The notes below the pieces were generated by a model that saw only the letters and a program-made list of their open reading frames with translations, ran no database searches and was not told the DNA's origin. Shown one piece after another: positions 46,699 through 58,038 of a DNA stretch of 64,000 nt (within the stretch, counting starts at the first letter, position 1; each line of letters begins with the position of its first letter). Position numbers and translations under genes: made by a program. The DNA comes from Sordaria brevicollis (taxonomy: Eukaryota; Ascomycota; Sordariomycetes; Sordariales; Sordariaceae), in contig JAUTDP010000013.1 in the NCBI GenBank assembly GCA_033439795.1, positions 620,001-684,000 on the forward strand, read 5' to 3'.

Positions 46699-48988
46699 GG
46701 GGGAGAAGGAGGAGTAAGAATGTACGCAAAAAAAACGATGTAGGAGGAGGAGCAAGGAGGAGAAAGATCAAAGGCGGGTTCTGTGGTGGTGGGAACGAAG
46801 TGACTGGAAGGGCAAGATCGGAAGTCGGTGAAAGTGTGTGTGACTGGTTTACCGCCGCGTACAGGTTTGATGATGAGTTGTCAAGAAAAGAGAATGAGAA
46901 GCTCTGAAATCTCGTCGAGTAGCTGGAGGACACGAGCAACTGTTTACTGGGAGCACCATGAAGGAAGGGGGGGGGAGCGTCATCCATAGGTTCCAGTTAA
47001 CAATGATCATCCCCCTGCCACGGTTTTGCTGCTGCTGCTTTGCCATGCCCGTTAGCAAAAGCCGTGACCAAGAGACGAACTTGGGGCCCTTGGCTTCTCC
47101 GCATCTCTCTTCAGGCTCCATCTGGGGGTGGGCAAGAAATGTGTGCCCTCCCCCCTTAGGTTATCCACTCAGTTTTCCACGATCTGACTGCACCGAAAAG
47201 AGACCCACCTGGATTAGTTGTGATGGAGTTCTCGAAGCCATTGGATTGCCTCCTTAGGCACTAGCGCTTCCAATAGGCACCGCAGAGACTCCGCCGAGCT
47301 GGAGAAAATACGCCTCTTGGCGTCCTCTTATCCAACTTTTTGCGTGTCGAAACGCGGGGGAGAATCCGGGGAGAGCGGAGAGGTCCACTGTCGAATCTCT
47401 TTTTTCTCTCTTTAGTGTGGTTGGGGATGGGCGATCTTGTTGGCTTTCCCGAGTCCTGCCCCTTATTTCCATGTCTTGTCTGTGGAGAGTTCTCTCGCTC
47501 TCTTTTATCTGACATTTCAGTGTCGAAATTGTGGCCGTTAAACTTGGGACGTTCCCTTCGACCCTGAATGTGAGAGTTCGGGACTCGGGTTTATTTTCGA
47601 GAAAGAATCGGCACCTATCAGCCTGTCCAACCAAAGCCTCTGCCGGCTGAAGAAATATGCGGCTCGCTGTGTGCCGAGGACCATCAGTTAACCCGGTGGA
47701 GCGCACTGTAACCGTCAAACCGACCAACAATGGCACGCTAATGCTGGACACGTTTGGAGAGGATCAAGAGACCGGGGGGGGGGGGGGGGGTTGGTGTGAC
47801 AATGTAACGCCAACCAGGATCTTTCCACACACTGGATGGGCCAACCAGAATTCGTCGAGATGGTGTTGACGTCCCCAGACCGATCCTGACCTCCAATTTC
47901 CCCACGATACGGGCTGGCACTACTGTAGAGGAAGACGTCGGGTCAAGCGAAGGCAAGGGGAGACCCATGATGAATGACATTCCTTACGCTACCCTCTGCG
48001 GAGGCGGAGTTGTTGCTCAGGACACTCGTCACCTACTTTGAGATCAGTCGAAAGCCAAGCAGAGCCGGACTCTGCAGACGTAGCCATATCAAGTAGTGAA
48101 AGCCGGTGGCTATGGAGCTCCTGAGCTGAGAGGCAACCGCTGGGAATGTTGCAATTCGTCAAAGCCAATTGTCAATGGCGGTACAAATACGTGATAGATG
48201 ACTGATTACGGAGCAGTCTAGGCAATCTGGTCACCATTGCCAATTTCAATGGAGGCAGATGATACGATACGAACCTGCAAACCTCCCCAAGTTCCTGTCG
48301 ATTCACGCGGATAGTCGAGGGTAGTCTAGGGAGCCGCATGGATCGCCATGTGCCGTACCTGCAACTACGTTCTCGTGCAGGCACACTCACCATTCTCTCG
48401 GAGGCGCCGCTCGGCAAAGCACACTTTTTTTTTTTTTTTTTGCCAAAGAGTGAGCCTACCCCACCTGCTCTTCATCCGAGGCCCGCCATGTATGATACGC
48501 GGCCTACCGGCTAGATCGTTGGTGTTTGTGGGGGGACAAGGGGAGCGGAATTGGGGAAGAGAAGGTGTTAACGTCCTTTGACGGCGACAAGCTACCCCGC
48601 ATGGAAAAGGTCGACGGTCCCCTGCCGAGCGTCGTTATCTCGGCCCCCAATTGTGTGTCCGCAGACATCATCCACGATTGGAAATGAGAAAGACTTTGTG
48701 GGAAAAGACATCGAAGGCGTTGCTGGACGGTGGGAAATGACGTGGTGATAGGATAAAAGACAAGGGCAGGCATATGTGTTCCGGAATAATGGTTCCAGGA
48801 AGACCGTTGAGCTCTGCAAAGAAGCTTGACATGATGAATATTTATGACATTGGATACTAAAATGAAAGATTAGCTTCTGGTTTTGTGATGGAGCGGCAAT
48901 GGAAGCGCGTTGGAGAGACAACGATGCTAGGAAACATGATAAAGGTAGAATATACCTAAGAGTCTCGAAGAAAAAGAACTCGGATACC
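46699..48988. other. Upstream region of the zinc-cluster gene
   Basis: 2.3 kb with no supported gene. Contains a 17-G homopolymer (47774-47790) and a 17-T run (48425-48441). A 165-codon open frame at 47254-47751 on the minus strand has no recognisable features. Confidence 0.5.
47774..47790 (+). repeat. 17-nt poly-G tract
   Basis: Uninterrupted G17, which can in principle form a G-quadruplex and is a common sequencing-error site. Confidence 0.85.
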
Positions 48989-49477
48989 TTATGATGCTGT
49001 GGTTGGCTTCCCCGAGTGAGGTGTCAAGTCGGTGAGGGCGGTGGTGTCTTTTGGCTCCAACGAAAGAGGCTTCTTGCCCTCAACAACTGGTGACGCAACA
49101 TCAGTTAGAACTACTGGTAGTTGGGTGTTACTCAAAAGGGGCAAAATTGCCGGCATTAAGCACTTACGCCTTTGCCAGAGCTCATATGAGCAGACGAGAA
49201 TGATGGGTGTCCCGATCATGACGGTTGTCCATATTCTTTGGTAGGCCTTGTACTCTGGGCTCTTCGGGTCAGCCCGCTTGGGTTGCCCGGATGGTGCGGG
49301 TTGCTGTTTGCCTGTGGTTCCGGACTTCCCGGCTTGTTTCCTGCCCGTGGCATAGCCGTGTCTGGAACTCGTTTGGATTCCTGAAACCGGTGAGGTATGG
49401 GTGTTTCGTAGCAGATGACGGCTGTGCTTGACAAGTGAAGAGGGCGCAAAGACGGCCATCCTCGTTGAAGGGAACAT
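48989..49477 (-). CDS. Small single-pass membrane protein, probably mitochondrial
   Basis: Two exons (49477-49168, 49086-48989) give 135 aa; the 81-nt intron (GTAAGT...ACCAG) joins in phase 1 and replaces an unlikely read-through tail. Residues 1-50 (MFPSTRMAVFAPSSLVKHSRHLLRNTHTS) are rich in Arg, Ser and hydrophobics with no acidic residue, as in a mitochondrial presequence. After a Gly/Lys/Pro spacer comes YQRIWTTVMIGTPIILVCSYELWQR, one membrane helix with a charged flank (LVEGKK). I have seen the IGTPIILVCSYELWQRL pattern in uncharacterised fungal proteins, without a known function. An in-frame ATG at 49576 would extend it by 33 residues but weakens the presequence. Role unknown. Confidence 0.7.
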   Translation of the reverse strand: MFPSTRMAVFAPSSLVKHSRHLLRNTHTSPVSGIQTSSRHGYATGRKQAGKSGTTGKQQPAPSGQPKRADPKSPEYKAYQRIWTTVMIGTPIILVCSYELWQRRKCLMPAILPLLSNTQLPVVLTDVASPVVEGKKPLSLEPKDTTALTDLTPHSGKPTTAS

Positions 49478-50511
49478 GTCGGTTGAATCTCGGCAGGTGT
49501 CGCTAGTGGTGATGGTGTTTGGTGATTTCTCTACCTTGAGCAACCAAGCTGGACGAGGACCAGTCAGCCAAACCACCTGACAACTACCACATCTTCATCG
49601 CTTAAGAAGCCAATTGATTACAGATAGTACGTACCTGTCAAGAATAAGGAGTCGAGAAAGTATGGGGTAATTCAAGGAACCCTTGCGTCTGCCCCGGATT
49701 TGTGATGGAGAAAGCGAGTCGGTCGAGTCAGGGCTCTGCAGTCCCATGATCCATCGCCAGCAACCGACTTCGCAACCGAAGAATGGAGCCTGTAGTGCAC
49801 GGTCCCTCCGAAAACTGGTCGGTGAAATTCAGACCGAATGGTGACCCTTACCCTGCTGCCCTGCTGCCAAGTTTCAGCAACCTGTCTCCGCCAGAATGGA
49901 ACCATCCAAAAACATCATCTCCACCACCATCCGCCACACCCGGATCCCAGCACAGAATGAGCAATATAATCTCAACATCCGAGATCCCTGAACATATCCC
50001 CTTGTGGTGTAGTTGGCTATCACGTTCGGCTGTAATTGAATGATTGTATACCGAAAGGTCACCGGCTCGATTCCGGTCGAGGGGAAATTTCATTTTTTTT
50101 GCTTTCTTTCTCTTCTCCATGTTCACCTTTTACCCTCGTTATCTTTCTTTTTTCCTTCTTTGTCCTCTTTCCAATATCCGTACATTGACGCACTTTTTTG
50201 AACAATGGACGCCTTCATGAACAACACGGACAAAGAACATGGCTGTCAAGTGCAGGCCATTGTTCATTTTAATCTGCCTATCCTCCAGATACCACCATTG
50301 TTCTCGAACAACACCATCGCCAAAATCCAGGAATGGAATCTACAAAGCTTTATGCCGTGTCTCGTCTCCCGGTTGACTTTCCCGTTGGATATCTCAAACA
50401 CGGACACACTCTCTGCTAGACCACCTCAACAAACAGGCCAGTTCTGCTAACATCCGTATCACCAAATACTCGCCCTCTTCCCTTCATCCAAACCCTCCAA
50501 AGACTAACAAG
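49478..50511. other. Divergent intergenic region with tRNA-Tyr
   Basis: Promoters of the small mitochondrial-type gene and of the truncated kinase-like gene, with tRNA-Tyr between. No other gene supported. Confidence 0.5.
49998..50085 (+). tRNA. tRNA-Tyr (GTA) with a 14-nt intron
   Basis: Acceptor stem CCCCTTG pairs with CGAGGGG, giving the C1-G72 pair typical of eukaryotic tRNA-Tyr. D arm GGTGTAGTTGGCTATCAC. Anticodon stem TTCGG/CCGAA with loop start CTGTAA, anticodon GTA, and a 14-nt intron after position 37. T arm ACCGGCTCGATTCCGGT. Discriminator A. T8 at 50093-50100 is the likely Pol III stop. tRNA-Tyr genes nearly always carry an intron in eukaryotes. Confidence 0.94.
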
Positions 50512-50994
50512 ATGCCCTCCGCCAGCTTCAACAACCGCCGAACCACCAATCACGGTAACCACCTCGAGGGCTTCCCACTCCCTCGTCACGACGGTGTCTC
50601 CTCCTCCCACCGCAAGGTCGTCAACCTCGGCGACATCCTCGACGACCGCTACCGCGTTGTCCACAAGATCAAGCAAACCGACAAGTCCGTCACTTACCTC
50701 TGCCGGGACCTGGAGGAGGACAAGTGGCGCCGTGTTACGGTGGCCAAGTCGCAAGAGTTTCGCACGGCCATGGACGAGTATGAAAGGGGAGCCGCGGCGA
50801 GGCAGCGACTGGGTGAGCAAGAGGCTGAGCGCCAGGGATTCTGCCTTAGAGTCTTTTCTGTGGCGGGACCGAAGGGGGTCTACATGACTTTGGTCTACCC
50901 TTTGGCTTCTCATGAGGTGAACTTGCAGTTTGCTGCGCCTTATGATGAGGCATATTTCTTGGGGCTGCTTGAGCAGTGGGAGAGTTTGGAGTAG
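50512..50994 (+). CDS. Truncated SRPK-like protein kinase fragment (N-lobe only)
   Basis: 160 aa. Residues about 37-60 (NLGDILDDRYRVVHKIKQTDKS) match the start of SR-protein-kinase-type domains ('lGd.l..rY.vvhKLG.G..S'). The glycine loop is degenerate (KIKQTDKSVTYLC), the strand that should carry the VALK lysine reads RRVTVAKSQ, and the frame stops at 160 with no HRD, DFG or C-lobe; nothing kinase-like follows in any frame in the next 380 bp. It therefore cannot be an active kinase. It may be a decayed or stand-alone pseudokinase fragment, possibly expressed, as the frame is intact with a reasonable ATG context (AAGATGCC). Confidence 0.65.
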   Translation: MPSASFNNRRTTNHGNHLEGFPLPRHDGVSSSHRKVVNLGDILDDRYRVVHKIKQTDKSVTYLCRDLEEDKWRRVTVAKSQEFRTAMDEYERGAAARQRLGEQEAERQGFCLRVFSVAGPKGVYMTLVYPLASHEVNLQFAAPYDEAYFLGLLEQWESLE

Positions 50995-51376
50995 AGATGT
51001 TGTGGACAGTACGAGGTCTAAGAGTTCTCGGACAGAGCTTCGCAAGCTCGGTTTGATCGATCAGTAAGTCTGACATTTTGTTTGCTTTGGAAAGCCTAGT
51101 GGCAGTTAGAAATCCATACCATTTTTGGAAAGAAACCAATTGACTTTTTGTTTTTGCAACGAGTTTCGTTCCCCTTTTAAATTCCATATTGATGCGATCA
51201 AGTGCTATGATTAAAATTTTCCTCTACGCTCACCTCGCTATTTCTGATACTGCTTTGTGTTACGTGTGGCTCCTCGTTCGAGCTCCCTTAGTGCTTTTAT
51301 ATGCCTTCATCTCTCGTCTCCTAGACGATCCAGTGGCCAGTCTACTCCTTTCGGAGCCCAACACTTCATGCCCTTC
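50995..51376. other. Convergent 3' region
   Basis: Meeting point of the kinase-fragment gene and the reductase gene. No kinase C-lobe, RNA gene or other feature seen. Confidence 0.5.
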
Positions 51377-52504
51377 TTAGCAACCTCCATACTTCAACCC
51401 CTCCCCTGTCTTTGGCACCACTACATGCCCGTGTTTCTCCATCGCCTTAAACTGCAAACCCTTCAACAAACTGTAAACAAACTTCAGAGTCGGAGTTTCC
51501 ACCTTGGCCATCCCCGCCTCCCGAAGCGGTTCACCCACGAGGTTCTCGAACTCGAGAAACCGGCCCTTTTCGGCATCCTGCAACATGCTGGGCTTAAAGA
51601 ACTTGTCATAGTTGTCGGCTGTGATCATGGTCTCGATCAGCTCTTCTTTCAAATCCACATTCGCCGCTGCCTTAGCCGTCGCGCGGATCTCTTGCATCAG
51701 AGGGCGAATTAAGCCGTCGATGATATGCTCGGCGAAGCGCATACGCGAGGTGTCCATGCCCAGGATTGCGGCTACGCCGTTGTACGAGGCGTTGTACAAC
51801 AATTTGCGCCAGCGGGAGTAAGGGACGTCGGGGTCGTAGGTGCAGTCAACCTGGGAGCCGCAAGCGCTGTAGGCGTCGACAAGGCAGCGGGCGGCGGCAA
51901 TGGCGAGAGATTCTTGATATTTACTAGCGGAGGGGCTGGGAAAGACGCCGATGAAGGTGCGGTCGTGGTTGTAGTGGTTGATGATGCCTGGAGACGTCTC
52001 GGCGGCGCCCATGAAAGTGATGCCGGAGAGGATGGGGTTCGTGGGAAACTTGGCGAAGAAGGGGCGCTCGATGTTAATTCCATTTTGGATGAGAACGATT
52101 GCGGTATAGCCAGGCGTGACGGCAGGGGCGATGAGTTCAGGAAGACTCGGCTCCTGGATGCCAGGGAAATTCTTGGTGGTTACGATTACGTAGTCGTAAT
52201 GGGCTCCCGGTGAATCTTTGTCAACGGATGGAATACTATTGAGAACTACCACACGAGTGAGTTAACTGGGTTTGGAGAGAGCCGGTCGGATTTCAAACTT
52301 ACCTTTGGTTGGGTACCAGTGAGCGACCTCGCCGTGATCGACCGAGTATATGTGAAAGTAGTTTTCCTGAACCGCATCGTAATTGGACCGCAAAACAGCC
52401 GTCACTTCAGCTTGACCTCCTGTCTCTAGCGCGTAGGCTACCATGGTGCCGATGCCTCCAGAGCCCACAAGGAGCACCCGAACCGGTTTCCCAAGAGAAC
52501 CCAT
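51377..52504 (-). CDS. 2-dehydropantoate 2-reductase family protein (ApbA/PanE)
   Basis: Two exons (52504-52303, 52245-51377) give 356 aa; the 57-nt intron (GTAAGT...GTAG) joins in phase 1. The Rossmann motif VLLVGSGGIGTMVAYALE at about residues 9-26 fits NADPH binding (GxGxxG), YVIVTTKNF is the second conserved strand, and IVLIQNGIN matches the family's 'QNG'. The C-terminal helical domain has YSRWRKLLYNASYNGVAAILG, including the catalytic-type Lys and Asn residues. The family reduces 2-dehydropantoate to pantoate in pantothenate/CoA synthesis. Fungi carry several paralogues, many probably acting on other 2-keto acids, so the specific substrate is uncertain. An in-frame ATG at 52585 would add 27 basic residues. 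Confidence 0.87.
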
Positions 52505-53808
52505 TGTAAGGTCTGCTTTTCTTTTCCGTTGTTTACCTGGATCGTATGGGTGTCGTTTCTTTTCCTTCTCTCCCTCAAAGCCCAAGTCCTGATAGGTGAG
52601 TAGAGGTATGTGGTGGAGATGACAAAGCTCAGTTGCTGGTTTTGAATGCTTTCCGTGGACGAAGGGCGCGTGCTAAACTGCAAGTGAAGTGAACTACGGG
52701 TGTGAAGTCAGAACTTGCAAATCCACTCTCCAACAAGTGAAGGGGGTTCAGTCTGATGTCCATTCACCGCCTCTGCGATATCGGTTGCTGATAACAATTC
52801 ACCGGGTATGAGCGTCTCAAAAAGTACCCTGATGAGACGGCAGTCCCATCCAGCCAGATATACGGGACATTATCCCATGATATTGAGCAAACCCGTTCAC
52901 TCAGATACAGCCCAACCGCTCGTCGCTTGTTGTTGGAACCAGGGTAGCTCTTCATTGCTTCTGAGTCTAGGCGCGCGCGTTGACGAGGTGGGGGTCAATA
53001 GACGCGGTTGGAGGTCCCGAACAAAAGGTTGAGGCTTAAAGAACGGGAGTTTGCAGGCTTCGGTGGGGGTTGGCTGATAAGGGTGCCCTGGATAAAGCCG
53101 GTTGGACATTGTCACACAGCCGAATGAGGATGTTGGTTGTTGCTCTTTTCTTAAGTTGTTATGTTGGGAAGCATCTCGTTGCTTTGTTCGCGCTTGGGTG
53201 TCTGATGTTCGTTCTATCTGCCGCTCCATCTTATTTCACTGGGGTCAAACAACGTCAAAGGAAGGGTACGTCCACACCCGTCATCTCTTGAGTTTCCCCG
53301 ATGGGTGACAAAGGAGTCAATCCTGCATTGTTCAACAACTTGATTGTTGGATGAGAGAAATGGGCACGGAATATCTCGGAAGTCCAACTCGCAACTGTGC
53401 GTCTCGTCAAATCTTTTTCATGAGATGAAATTATTTTTTTGAGGCACCAAAACTGAGTGGAGTTCCCACAACTAACTCAACGTAAGGCTTATTTCACATG
53501 AACCGCAACTTGGAATATGGACGTCACTACCGAAGATGAAACGACATGTGGGAAGGAGCTCTTGCCCCACGAATTCAATAGCAGCAACGTCCTTACCTCG
53601 ACTTCCACCCACCACATACGCTCCTTCCAGGAAAGAGACAAGAGAGAAGTAGGACCGGAAAGTCCAAAGAGCTGTTGTGTGCATTGTTGTAAAACGGAAC
53701 CTGCCTGGAACCAACCATGCATTCCGTCGTCCATGTCCTACTCTGGGGCTCATAACGGCCATAAACACTGGCAATTTTTACCAGCACGTTAAACACGTTG
53801 GAAAATCA
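52505..53808. other. Intergenic region
   Basis: 1.3 kb upstream of the reductase gene and downstream of the SDR gene, both on the minus strand. No supported gene. Confidence 0.5.
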
Positions 53809-55241
53809 TCAAAACCCAGGAAACTCAAACCCCTCCTTGCCTCCCTCCGCCTCCGCACTCTTCTTCAAGCCATCCCCAGGCTTTTCCCCAGCTCCAGTCC
53901 CTCCATTTTCCAACCCGCCCAAGAAGCTCGTATGCAACGCATACAGGTTCTCATCCGACTTGATCGCCTCAGCCTGGGCAAGTATGTCCTCCAAATCCTG
54001 GCCCACATCGACGTACTTGCCTCGGAGGACGTGCTTGGCAAGTCCAGTGGCCAAAGCGACGCAGGTCATCCCGTTGAGATAAGGTGAGTCATCGTAGAGG
54101 GTGTCAAAGGCTTGGGTGAAGGCGGAGTGGGTGGAGGGGGGAGGGTGGAGATTGAGGAGGGGGAGTATTCTGTTTTCATCGGTTATCAAATCTGTTAAAA
54201 ATGACAGGAACGGCATTGATGTTCAAGAAAACTGACTAGTCAAAGTCATAACCGACTTGATCCCGCCCGGATGCAGTGAGTACAAGTGTACATCATTCAA
54301 TTTATCAACGTCGAGTTCCTTTTGCACACAAGCAGTGAGGTTGATCAGCGCCGCTTTGCTGGCGCAGTAGCCGGTGCTGTATGGGATGGCGACGGTGCCG
54401 GCTCGCGAGGCGATGTTGAGGACGCAACCGCTGTGTTGAGACTTGAAGTGGGGGAGGAGGAGACGCATGAGGTAGTAAGGGCCGTGGAGGTTAACCGCGA
54501 GCTCATGGATGAAGGCTTCGGGTGGCTGAGTGTCAAACTAGATGGGAAGACCGGCAGATCAAGGTTAGTAAGTTGAGAGCCTCTTCTCTGGAGATTATGT
54601 CCATGAGCTAACTTGTGCATGCCGGAGTTTGCTGTCCTGGAGAGAAAGAAGAGATCAACGTACAAGACCCAAACTGTTCGCACCGGCATTGTTGATCAAA
54701 ATGTCTACCTTTCCTTGGGTTTGCAGCACCTGAAGTAGTCAAGGGGTCGTTAGTACTCCCGTCTTTCCTTACTTCTTCAGTCATCGAATAGGATCATGCC
54801 GGTAAGAGAGACACTCACCTGTTTAACCAAATCCTCACACCCTTTAAGCTCAGCAACATTACACTTGACAAAGCTAACATCGCTAGCTCCCAAATTGACG
54901 CATCGTTCTTTGAGTGTCGTCGGTGGTGGGGTGTTGTTGTAAGTCAAGACGAGTTTGGCACCTGCAACGGCGAAGCACTCCGCGAGAGCTTGACCTATGG
55001 TTCCGGCAGAACCTGTATTTTCGGTAAGTATTAGCTGCACGTCTTCTTTCACACTGATCAACCTGAAGCAAGAAAGTTGCTTACCAGTGATAATAGTGAC
55101 CTTGTCCTTCAGAGCGCCTCTGAACCTTTTGGGGAGGATGAAGGGGTAGACATCGTTGTGAGAGCGGGGTGCGAACTGCGGCGGTTTGGTGGTGGTACTG
55201 TCCCAGTGCCCGGTACTACTGGGGGAAGATGGTCCTGACAT
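53809..55241 (-). CDS. Short-chain dehydrogenase/reductase (SDR), classical type
   Basis: Five exons (55241-55085, 55012-54819, 54729-54664, 54537-54237, 54191-53809) give 366 aa; every junction keeps frame. The cofactor motif TGSAGTIG (about 52-59) spans the first intron, NNAG is at 130-133, and the catalytic triad is Ser183, Tyr196 and Lys200 (NIASRAG; YCASK). YSLHPGGIKS is the typical PG motif after the catalytic helix. The C-terminal extension (about 320-366) is Gly/Glu/Lys rich and not part of the fold. It should oxidise or reduce a hydroxyl/keto group with NAD(P); the substrate is unknown. The last intron is only 45 nt with a GTCAGT donor, so exon 4/5 borders deserve transcript support. 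Confidence 0.85.
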
Positions 55242-56110
55242 ATTGTCTCGGAAAAAAAAGCTGTTGGAGAACTATCACTATTCTTTGACCAATACGTCTT
55301 TTGTTTAGGATCACTCATATACTAACGGTGGTTGATGTTTGGTAGAAAAGATTCGAACCCCAAGAACTAAAACACCAGCAAGACGGTGCGGGGGAAGCCC
55401 CCAATATGGCGGCCGCGCATATCAATATGCAGGATCCGGTTGTTGTACCTAGATTCCGTACCGTAAGTATATTTAGAGGTAGCGTCGTATTGTCCTCGAT
55501 GAACCTCTTTTGCGTGGTAATAACGATGTTTGGAGCACATGTCAAATGTTAACTATATGTGCAAAACTGATATTATTCTACCAATCAAATCACAGCGCCA
55601 GTGGTTTAGTGGTAAAATCCATCGTTGCCATCGATGGGCCCCGCGTTCGATTCGCGGCTGGCGCAAAGATTCTTTCTTTTTTTGTTTTTTTTTTTTTTTC
55701 TCTTTTGATCCGATGTCCTTCGACAGCACATTTTCCATCTCTTCTTTTATTCTCCTTCGATGTCACTGATATTGGAACAGCCATTGCTCTCTTTTTCCTG
55801 ATGCGCTTTTCATAACCCTCTCCATCACCTTCACTCATGTACGGGCTCTGCATCGTACGCTTCATCATCGTTCGTTCGCTTCGCGCTTTTCGTTCAGCTT
55901 CAAGAGATGTAAACAGTCCGAATGTAATTAAGACTCAAAAGGTACTTCTAACGCTTTTCGGGTTCCCATTATTACTTTTATCTACCGTAAAAACCAAAGT
56001 TTTAAACATGAACATGCAAAATTTCCAACGCCTCCCTAATTGCGCACATATACCCAAGAAAACCATCATCAAGGCACACCATTCTTTCTCTGACCATCTT
56101 CCCTTCACCT
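55242..56110. other. Intergenic region with tRNA-Gly copy 2
   Basis: Separates the SDR gene from the 3' end of the acyl-CoA synthetase gene. Apart from the tRNA and its T-rich terminator I see nothing. Confidence 0.5.
55595..55665 (+). tRNA. tRNA-Gly (GCC), copy 2
   Basis: 71 nt, base-for-base identical to the copy at 26594, with the same anticodon GCC and T arm. Flanks differ apart from a short ACCAAT 10-15 bp upstream in both. T7 at 55677-55683 is a likely Pol III stop. Confidence 0.96.
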
Positions 56111-58038
56111 TTAGAGCTTGGAAGTCTTCCGTCTCTCCTCCAAAAGCTTGTTACCCAACTGCGCCATTTCAAACTTGCGCACCTTTCCGCTTCCCGTCAA
56201 CGGAACAGTGCTGGGCACGCCATCCATGCCAAGGTAAAAGACGTGCGTGGGAGCCTTGTGCTTGCCCAGCTTCCGCCTGCACCACTCGCGCACCTCCTCC
56301 GTGCTCATAGGCTGATGGCCGTTCTCGAGGCCGAGGAAGGCACCGACGACTTCACCGTAGTGCTGATCCTTGAGGCCGACGACGACGGCCATGGAGACGG
56401 CCGGGTGAGCCACGAGACGCTCCTCGATCTCGAGGGGGTAGATATTCTCGCCACCTGTTTATCGTCGATGTTAGCAAGTGACAAAGTGTGCTGGGTATCG
56501 CGAAGCGGTGGATGGAACATACCTCTGATGATAATGTCCTTGAAGCGGCCGGTAATGGAGCAGTATCCCGCCTCGTTAAAGACGGCCTCGTCACCGGTGT
56601 GCAGCCACAACATGCCAGACTCATCCCTCATCATCACCTCGTTCGTCTTCTCCGAGTTGTTCCAGTATCCCGCCTGCAGCTGGTAACCACCAATGCAAAG
56701 CTCTCCCTTGGTGCCAATGGGAACGATCTGGCCATCTCTGTCGACGATCTTGGCGTGGGCGTGGGGCATCAGGGTGCCAACGGTGGTCAACCTGACGTCG
56801 ATCGGATCATCGGTGTGCGCGTTGAAGCAGGTCGGCGACGCTTCAGTCAGTCCATAACTTGACGTGAATTCGGTCATGCCGAGCTTCGAAACGAGCAGTT
56901 CCATCAGGTAGCGCGGTACGGGGGCACCGGCAATGATACCGGTCCTTAGACGCAAATCGGCAGCCTTGAGGTCCTTGGCTTCGGGGAGGGCGAGGATGCT
57001 GTCGAACATGGCAGGGACACCGTGGACGGCGGTGCAACGTTCGTCGATGATGGCTTTGAGGGTAGCGGGGGCATCGAAAATCTCGGCAGGGTAAACGATC
57101 TTGCCGCCGTGGGTGATGACGGCCATGAGACCAAGGACGAGACCGAAGCAGTGGAAAAGAGGAGGAGGGCAGCACAGAACATCGTTGGGGCCGAGCTTCA
57201 TGCGGTCACCGATGAAGCGGGAGTTGTTGACAATGTTGCTAAAACAAAGTTAGCAGGAGGAGCCAGTCTAAAGAATGCGTATGGTGCACTTACTGATGGG
57301 TAAGCATGGCCGCCTTGGGCAGGCCAGTCGTACCACTGGTGAACTGAAGGTTGCAAACAAGGTGAGGGAGGACCTTCCTCTCCATGTGATGCAGACGCTC
57401 TACGCTGACCTTGAATCCCTGAGAAAGCAATTGGTCATATGTCTGATAACCCTCGCTGTCTCCCCTGATAATCACAACCTTGGGAGCCTTGGACTTTTGC
57501 TTGAGCTCAGTGAGCAGTGGCCCTTGGTCGAGGCGGCCGATCTTCTTGGTGGTGAAGAGAACCTTGCAGTCTGGAAAATGGGGACATGGTCAGAGCCGGC
57601 GCCAGAAATGGCTGAGGGGCGCCAAAACGTACCTGAGAATTCCAAAGCATATTGAGCTTCGGTAGGGGTATAAGTGTTGTTGAGAATGACAAGGATGGCG
57701 CCTATCCTGGTGGCGGCAAAGAAGAGGGAAGCATATTGTTCGCAGTTTCCTGCCATGATGCCGACTCTATCACCCACACGAATTCCCAATCCTAGCAAAG
57801 CGCGAGCCATGAGCTGACTCTGGTGGTTGAGCTCATTGTACGTCCATCTTGCGCCCGTCCATGGAATAACAAGAGCTTCCTGTGTGCCGTGGTGAAGACA
57901 TTGGAGGTTGAGCAACTCTCCTAATGTGAGGTCAACCAGAGGAGGATCTGTTGGGCCGTGAAGGAGAGATGGTCTCTGTGTCTGGGGGAGAACGGCTCCG
58001 TCGTCGACGGTTGTTGGTACCAATGCTGGTGAAGACAT
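56111..58038 (-). CDS. Peroxisomal acyl-CoA synthetase (AMP-binding), SidI-like
   Basis: Four exons (58038-57633, 57570-57294, 57238-56523, 56454-56111) give 580 aa, all in phase. Adenylate-forming motifs in order: FTSGTTGLPKAAM (phosphate-binding loop, about 212-224), SSYGLTEASP, LHTGDEAVFNEAGY with RFKDIIIRGGENIYP (hinge), and GSGKVRKFEM with the catalytic Lys near the end. The protein ends in SKL, a perfect type-1 peroxisomal targeting signal. It should activate a carboxylic acid to its CoA ester using ATP. The subfamily resembles ACSF2/medium-chain ligases, which includes SidI, the mevalonyl-CoA ligase of fungal siderophore synthesis. The divergent neighbour is a siderophore acyltransferase and the shared promoter holds iron-repressor sites, which favours SidI. 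A general fatty-acid ligase is the alternative. Confidence 0.9.

Noticed and set aside
47254..47751. 165-codon frame on the minus strand upstream of the zinc-cluster gene
   Set aside because: No recognisable domain, no conserved start and interrupted by no plausible intron; likely chance.
53080..53110. GATAA motifs near 53.08 kb as further iron-repressor sites for the SDR gene
   Set aside because: They lack the ATCW extension and lie downstream of the SDR gene, not in its promoter.
55340..55375. B-box-like GGTTCGAATC on the minus strand suggesting another tRNA
   Set aside because: The flanking bases do not form a T stem and no D arm or acceptor stem is found upstream.
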